35,534 nt of DNA. Source: CAZTLI01 sp964614375. GTDB taxonomy: Bacteria > Chloroflexota > Anaerolineae > Aggregatilineales > Phototrophicaceae. A program made the translations under genes and the position numbers. Positions 31,701-35,534 of this stretch are shown here, one piece after another. Each line of letters begins with the position of its first letter. The first letter of the stretch is position 1. The stretch is taken from assembly GCA_964614375.1 (NCBI GenBank), contig CAZTLI010000003.1, forward strand, positions 1-35,534, in the 5' to 3' direction. Below the pieces are notes generated by a model. The model saw nothing but the letters and a program-made list of their open reading frames with translations, was not told where the DNA came from and searched no databases.

Positions 31701-32762
31701 ACACACCCCGAATTCATCCGCGAGTGCGCCGCCCATGTCCCCGTGATTGAAGCCAATTCACGCGCCGTAGAGGTGTTTGGCGCGCAAAACGTATCTGAAC
31801 TGGAAAGACCAGTCTCTGAAGTGTTTGTTGATGCGAACTATGGCACATTCACCCATGAATTGGTGTCGCTAGCCGAAGGGCACTATGATTATCAGCTTGA
31901 AACCATGCTGCGGCGATTCGATGGCGAGATGCGCGAAATCTGGTTACGGCGGATTGTTTTGCCCGGCGCAGAAGAGGATTGGGCGCGCGTGTTGATTATG
32001 ATGATCGACATTACCGAGCGCAAAGCCCGCGAACAGCACCGCATCGACCTCGGCATCGAGCGCGAACGGGTGGGCATGCTTCAGCAATTTATTAGCGGCG
32101 CATCGCATGACATCCGCACCCCGCTGGCGACGATGACCACCTCGCTCTATTTGCTGGAACACGGTGGCGATGACCCCAAACGCCGTCAACGGCATGTGCA
32201 GACGCTGGAACAACAGGTGAAAGCCTTGAATCGGATCATTGACGACATGCTGGTGATGTCGCGCATGGATGATTCCAGCCAGATGACATTTGCCTATGTG
32301 CATGTCGAATCGGTCATTCGCGCCATACTCGACCAGTATAATGCCGACATCGAAGCCAAAGGGCACACGATACACATCGACATTGCGCCCAACCTCGCCC
32401 CGATCCGCGCGGCAGATTCGTATTTTATTCGCGCGCTGGGCAGTGTCCTGACGAATGCCATTGAATACACCCCAAACGAGGGCACGATCCACATTCGCGT
32501 AACCGGGCAGGACACGGACATTATCATCGCAGTGCAAGACACTGGCATCGGTATCGCGCCGGACATCCTGCCCCATATCTTCGACCCCTTCTATCGGGGC
32601 GATAAAGCGCGACAAACAGGTCACGGGCATACCGGCATGGGGTTGACCTTAGCCCGCAAGATCATCAATTTGCATCACGGCACGATTGAGGTGCAGAGCG
32701 AACCCGAAGTCGGCAGCACCGTCACGATTCGGGTGCCCATTGTCCCGGCGGCGCTGCGCTAG
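28779..32762 (+). CDS. Sensor histidine kinase with seven PAS domains
   Basis: 1327 aa, no membrane segment, hence a soluble sensor. A short coiled coil (about 5-38) is followed by PAS1 (about 40-155) and PAS2 (about 165-280). Five related PAS modules start at residues 294, 455, 616, 777 and 938; the first four open with the L-F-E-x-V-P-(V/I)-(A/G)-(L/V)-W-(E/Q)-E-D-F-S motif, the fifth diverges (L-F-H-I-A-P-V-V-L-L-I-E-D-F-S). HisKA is about 1090-1160 with phospho-acceptor His1110 in S-H-D-I-R-T-P-L. HATPase_c is about 1195-1322, with N-box N-A-I-E-Y-T-P, G1 D-T-G-I-G-I and G2 G-M-G-L-T-L. There is no receiver domain and no response regulator beside it (orphan). The start may be the ATG at 28779 or 28791. 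Converges on another histidine kinase 21 nt away. Confidence 0.95.
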   Translation: MGRLMVNTQVETLQAELAALKQHIKTVETQLAAQEQEALRFRALFEQSNDAIFLLDLDGVHFACNHRAADMLGYASPDDLIGMSFRAVVHPDAHADSETKLQQMIDGIKIPPYERMFRTRDGELLPVEVNVELIRDADGKVAYIQSIVRDISERKRADHALRASEQRYRQMFERNEAVKLLINPDTGALVDVNPAAVRFYGYDRDTLRQMKITDLNILPPEQVADEMRHARTQERNFFRFKHRLASGDIRDVEVTSCPIDGEDGVLLYSIITDVTDRNQALSLLQASELRYRQLFEDVPVALWEEDFSAVKTIIDRLRAAGVTDFDAYFAAHPDVLDDCARNVVILNVNRAALDMFGEPDKQLVIGKTLHDTMAEVGYGAFKIELLDIISGEPKTQIETPFSTASTLHGHASLGWTIAPGSEDTWDRVLVSITDITDLKRTQDALRQSETRFRELFEHVPVALWEEDFSGAKVILDGLKARGIEDFDTYFDTHPDVLRNCARQVRVLDVNHAALNLYGVGGKAGVVGTTLFDTMSDDGYDPFKQELIALLNNEMTMRLETTVRTVDDEIGYASLGWSIAPGSEDTWDRVLVSITDITDLKRTQDALRQSETRFRQLFEDVPVAVWQEDFSGVKSIVDDLKTQGVTDFDTYFTDHPDVLEACARKIVIRDGNRVAMKMFGTDDKAAVIGKTLYETMAHEGLGTFQQELVDIIEGKPSVYLETPIRDIRGHIGYGNLNWTIAPGSEDTWERILVSITDITAIKQAQGALQTSETRYRGLFENVPIGLWEEDFSGAKAIIDNLKARGVTDFDSYFDANPEALRDCARAITIVDVNRAALRQYQTEDRDVVVGMRLIETLPDEALDRFKYELVALANEQDYVRLELPTGTSSGEVRYGRLELSIAPGSETTWERMLVSITDITDLQQMQDALVASEARYRMLFHIAPVVLLIEDFSYVKTRIDALTAAGVTHPRQYVMTHPEFIRECAAHVPVIEANSRAVEVFGAQNVSELERPVSEVFVDANYGTFTHELVSLAEGHYDYQLETMLRRFDGEMREIWLRRIVLPGAEEDWARVLIMMIDITERKAREQHRIDLGIERERVGMLQQFISGASHDIRTPLATMTTSLYLLEHGGDDPKRRQRHVQTLEQQVKALNRIIDDMLVMSRMDDSSQMTFAYVHVESVIRAILDQYNADIEAKGHTIHIDIAPNLAPIRAADSYFIRALGSVLTNAIEYTPNEGTIHIRVTGQDTDIIIAVQDTGIGIAPDILPHIFDPFYRGDKARQTGHGHTGMGLTLARKIINLHHGTIEVQSEPEVGSTVTIRVPIVPAALR
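29658..32069 (+). repeat. Five tandem PAS modules, 483-bp period
   Basis: The codon for the first Leu of the LFE motif (LFH in the last module) falls at 29658, 30141, 30624, 31107 and 31590: four intervals of exactly 483 bp (161 codons). The last module is one codon shorter. Segments 30008-30130 and 30491-30613 (123 bp, the end of modules 1 and 2) differ at only 4 positions, showing recent duplication or gene conversion; other parts of the modules are diverged. Confidence 0.9.
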
Positions 32763-32783
32763 AGGTGTAACGGGGACAGGTTG

Positions 32784-34928
32784 TTAGCTCGCCACCCGGG
32801 CTGCATTTTCTGTTCCGGCGGCGGCTGGCAGTGTAATCGTGAAACGACTACCACCATCGGACACACTGGCAACGTCGATCTGCCCGTTGTGGGCGGCGAC
32901 GATTTGTTTGACAATTGGCAGTCCCAGTCCAACGCCGCCGGTATCTGTCGAACGGGCTTTATCGGCGCGATAGAAGCGTTTGAAGATATGGGGCAGGTCA
33001 TCTTCACTCATGCCAATGCCGGTATCCGCGACTTCGATTTGTATCGTATCGTCTACGGCGCGGGTGTATACCGTGACCTGCCCGGCAGGTGGCGTGAATT
33101 GCAGGCTGTTATCCACCAATTGTTGGATTGCCTTGCTCAATTCCTGCTGATTACCATACACGAATGGCAAATTGGGTCGCAAATGGGCGCTAAAGGCGAT
33201 GTGCTGTGCTTCGGCCTGCGTTTGCAGGGTGGGCACGAGGTCGGCAATCAAGCGGTTGACATCCACTGCCGATAACGCTATCGGCACGCCGCTGTCCAAC
33301 AGGGTCATAGTCAGCAACCCGGTGATGAGTTTATGCAAACGCTGCATTTGCTTTTCGATGGTATCGAGATGTTTGTTTTGTTTGGGTTCATGAAGCGTGT
33401 GGCGCAGCAAATACAGACTGGTGTTGACGGTTGACAGCGGCGTTTTGAAGTCGTGGGATATATCGCGGACAAAGGTCGATAGGACATTGACCCGTTCGCG
33501 TTCGACTGCCAGCTCGATTTCCCGCGATTCGGCGCGCTTGCGATGGGTAATATCGCGGATGATGCTCTGAACATACATCGGATTGCCCGCAGTATCGCGC
33601 ACCAGCTCGGCATTCACCTCTGCCGGGAAGATGCTGCCATCCAGACGCTGCATCGTGCGCTCATAGGGAGCAAATGTTTCCCCCGCCAACAACCGCTGCA
33701 ATTGATCTTGACAATGGTCATACTCAGATGGAACGACGTGTTTCGCCCTTGTTATGCCACCGAGCGCATCGGGATGGTCGTAACCGAGCATTTCTGCCCC
33801 GCGCTGATTGCTGGTGATATAGCACCCATCCGTACCAATGATGTAGATGGCGTCGTTAGACTGCTCGAACAAGGACCGATAGCGCAGTTGTTCGTGTTCT
33901 TTTTGCTGTGTGAGGGTTCTGGTCTGTTCCTCAGCTTCTATGCGGGCGGTCACATCTTCGGTGACACCTGCCAGATGATAGACTTTGCCCTGTTCGTTTC
34001 GCACGGGGAACACGCGCATCCATAACCAGCGGGTATCCCCCTGTGGGCGAATAATCCGGTAACGGGTTTCCATCGTGTTAAGCTGCCCTTTGACCAGTCG
34101 CGCGGTGTCCTGACGCATGACCGATTCGAGATGGTCCCGGTCTTCAGGATGTACCCACTGTAACAGGACAAAGGGGTCATGATGCAGCAAGGCTTCTTGC
34201 GGCACACCCCAGATGCGCTCGAAAGCAGGGCTGAGATAGTTGAATTCGCCAGTGCGCGGGTTGGCGAGCCAGAAAATGTGCTCGATACTATTCGCCAACT
34301 GGCTAAAACGGCCCTGCGTTTCGTTGAGTTCAGAGAACAATCGGGCGTTGCGAATCGCGAGGGCGGCGGTATCGGCAAAGGCCTGTAGGCGGACGATATG
34401 CTCGTCGGTAAAGGTTCCCGGCACGGCACTGTCCATATTCATAAAGCCGATAAGTTCGCCGTCGATGACGATGGGAGCGCTGGCATAGGCGCGTATCCAA
34501 CCAGACGCATCTACCGGGACAACCCAGCCCGCATACGCCCGCACATCGGCAATCAATATGGGTTTGCCTGTTGCCCGCATTCGCAGCAGCGCCGGGGTAT
34601 CGTCTACATGCAAGCGCGCCGACATCAGTTGTTCGACATTGCTATGAACCTCGTAACCCCGCTGGCGCACAATCCGGGCGATTCCGTCCTCAACCAGCAT
34701 GATATTGGCGGTGTCGTAATTGGTCACCCGCGCCATATACATCAAAATCTGGTCGAGCACGGTGTCCAAATCCAACGAACGGGTGAGCGCCGCCGTACTA
34801 TCGCGCAGGGCTTCGGCTAAAAGACGCTGCTCACGTTCGGCTTCCAGCGATTCTAAGGCTTGAACGCGCGCCCGCAAATACGCAACTTCATCGAGTAGGC
34901 TTTCGTTAGTCGCATGTGTGTGGTTCAT
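32784..34928 (-). CDS. GAF-PAS-PAS sensor histidine kinase
   Basis: 714 aa, no membrane helix. A coiled coil (about 10-45) precedes a GAF domain (about 50-195), PAS1 (about 205-330, S-I-E-H-I-F-W-L) with a PAC-like tail, and PAS2 (about 348-465, S-L-F-E-Q-S-N-D-A-I-Y). HisKA follows with His492 in S-H-D-F-K-T-P-L, and HATPase_c (about 595-705) with N-box D-N-S-L-Q-F-T-P, G1 D-T-G-I-G-M and G2 G-V-G-L-G-L. PAS2 is closely similar to PAS1 of the neighbouring kinase, so the two share ancestry. There is no receiver domain or response regulator nearby. GAF and PAS suggest cytoplasmic ligand, redox or light sensing; no Cys chromophore site is evident. Confidence 0.93.
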   Translation of the reverse strand: MNHTHATNESLLDEVAYLRARVQALESLEAEREQRLLAEALRDSTAALTRSLDLDTVLDQILMYMARVTNYDTANIMLVEDGIARIVRQRGYEVHSNVEQLMSARLHVDDTPALLRMRATGKPILIADVRAYAGWVVPVDASGWIRAYASAPIVIDGELIGFMNMDSAVPGTFTDEHIVRLQAFADTAALAIRNARLFSELNETQGRFSQLANSIEHIFWLANPRTGEFNYLSPAFERIWGVPQEALLHHDPFVLLQWVHPEDRDHLESVMRQDTARLVKGQLNTMETRYRIIRPQGDTRWLWMRVFPVRNEQGKVYHLAGVTEDVTARIEAEEQTRTLTQQKEHEQLRYRSLFEQSNDAIYIIGTDGCYITSNQRGAEMLGYDHPDALGGITRAKHVVPSEYDHCQDQLQRLLAGETFAPYERTMQRLDGSIFPAEVNAELVRDTAGNPMYVQSIIRDITHRKRAESREIELAVERERVNVLSTFVRDISHDFKTPLSTVNTSLYLLRHTLHEPKQNKHLDTIEKQMQRLHKLITGLLTMTLLDSGVPIALSAVDVNRLIADLVPTLQTQAEAQHIAFSAHLRPNLPFVYGNQQELSKAIQQLVDNSLQFTPPAGQVTVYTRAVDDTIQIEVADTGIGMSEDDLPHIFKRFYRADKARSTDTGGVGLGLPIVKQIVAAHNGQIDVASVSDGGSRFTITLPAAAGTENAARVAS

Positions 34929-35014
34929 TAGACAATCTCAAGGGATGCTCCTCCATCATTTCAACGTACCACAATTTCGGAACATTTAGCATTAATGCTG
35001 CCTTGAGTTTGTCA

Positions 35015-35341
35015 TCAGATTTCTGGCATCAATTCGACGATGAGGCCATCGCTCCAATCATAACGGGCATCCATCAATTGGCAGACCGCGGCGGTGAGCT
35101 GCGTTTCGGTCTCCCTATCGACGACGCGCCCAACACCGTCAAAGGTCTGGTCGCCCACCCGAAAGCGAATTTGGGCATTGTGCTGAATATTTTTCACCCA
35201 ATGCGATTGTTCGCGCATTTCCGAAACCAGATAATAGCGCCCTTCATACGGCACATACCAGATTTCGATTTCATGGTCGTGGCCTGTTTTCCAACCCGTA
35301 GTCATTAGATAGAGATAGGTGGGTAAATGGTCAAATGTCAT
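35015..35341 (-). CDS. Deazaflavin-type nitroreductase-like (DUF385) protein
   Basis: 108 aa from the ATG at 35341, which has GGAG 5 nt upstream; the in-frame GTG at 35347 overlaps that site. The sequence T-T-G-W-K-T-G-H-D-H-E-I-E-I-W-Y-V, then G-R-Y-Y-L-V-S-E, then H-W-V-K-N-I-Q-H-N-A-Q-I-R-F-R-V-G matches the split-barrel family of F420-dependent nitroreductases/quinone reductases (DUF385), related to the PNPOx fold. These use deazaflavin F420, or sometimes FMN, as hydride donor. It is shorter than typical members (about 130-150 aa), and the N-terminal helix is minimal. It is cytoplasmic. A divergent or terminal repeat region lies upstream. Confidence 0.75.
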   Translation of the reverse strand: MTFDHLPTYLYLMTTGWKTGHDHEIEIWYVPYEGRYYLVSEMREQSHWVKNIQHNAQIRFRVGDQTFDGVGRVVDRETETQLTAAVCQLMDARYDWSDGLIVELMPEI

Positions 35342-35377
35342 TAGCACTCCGCTTGCTCGTCAGCAGTTCAGTACCAT

Positions 35378-35439
35378 CAGATGACGTGTCTTTCGGGCAG
35401 CCGCACATTTTAACGTGTGGCGGGACTTTTACCCGAAAG
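35378..35439 (+). repeat. Dispersed 45-bp repeat, copy B, in a larger hairpin
   Basis: 35378-35422 matches 23897-23940. Here it is nested within an outer perfect inverted repeat CTTTCGGG (35390-35397) / CCCGAAAG (35432-35439). The outer arm is only half-present in copy A. Confidence 0.75.
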
Positions 35440-35512
35440 AGTCAGATTTTCAGCCTCCATTATCTGATCAATTCTTAACCAACATTACCGTCTGCGGTGA
35501 AAATGGCAACCC

Positions 35513-35534
35513 GCTGACCTGCTGACATGCTGAC
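35513..35534 (+). repeat. Octamer tandem repeat running off the window end
   Basis: GCTGACCT-GCTGACAT-GCTGAC: two octamers and a partial unit, the same unit as at 19324-19346. An inverted copy (GTCAGCAGTTCAG, 35359-35371) lies on the other side of repeat copy B. The array may continue beyond the window. Confidence 0.7.

Overview
The window looks like chromosomal DNA of a Chloroflexota bacterium of the Anaerolineae or a related class. This is an inference from gene content, not from a marker gene. The content behind it: tandem TolB-like propeller lipoproteins, a giant Ser/Thr kinase fused to a STAND ATPase and TPRs, multi-PAS and GAF histidine kinases, an ECF41 sigma factor with a C-terminal extension, Uma2, a deazaflavin-type nitroreductase and an SH3b lipoprotein. 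Most genes are moderately GC-rich, but 13.66-14.93 kb is clearly AT-richer.

Layout. 0-5.3 kb (+): three PD40/TolB-like exported proteins, one divergent propeller-like exported protein and a flavin amine oxidase. 5.4-7.7 kb (-): an NDH-2-like flavoprotein followed by an ECF41 sigma factor; upstream of the flavoprotein is an exact match to the ECF41 promoter pattern (TGTCACA-N16-CGTC). 7.7-11.7 kb (+): a lytic transglycosylase behind a GAAC-N4-GTTC palindrome, a D-threonine-aldolase-like PLP enzyme that may be leaderless, two tandem paralogous winged-helix-like small proteins, and a frameshifted Uma2 gene. 11.8-13.6 kb (-): ilvD. 13.6-15.0 kb: an AT-rich solitary HsdR-N-type PD-(D/E)xK protein bracketed by a perfect 56-bp direct repeat, the best candidate for a recently inserted unit. 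15-21 kb: a small CxxC/membrane protein, an NmrA-like protein, a Gly-rich exported protein, a DinB-like protein, hpt, dps, a Nudix hydrolase and a Kelch lipoprotein.

21.0-21.4 kb: a dead N-terminal kinase fragment next to tRNA-Leu(UAA) and its terminator. 21.4-24.7 kb (-): an SH3b lipoprotein, a processive family-2 glycosyltransferase and an APS-reductase-type CysH. 24.9-35.3 kb is dominated by signalling: a 1223-aa kinase-STAND-TPR protein, a 1327-aa histidine kinase with five PAS modules at an exact 483-bp spacing, a convergent 714-aa GAF-PAS-PAS histidine kinase, and a small DUF385-like protein. No response regulator is present. The window ends inside a dispersed repeat region.

How the genes fit together: most are single transcription units ended by recognisable hairpins (after the first lipoprotein, the transglycosylase, ilvD, dps and tRNA-Leu). 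Clear local circuits are the ECF41/flavoprotein pair, the tandem propeller cluster, and the divergent Nudix/Kelch pair sharing a palindromic promoter region.
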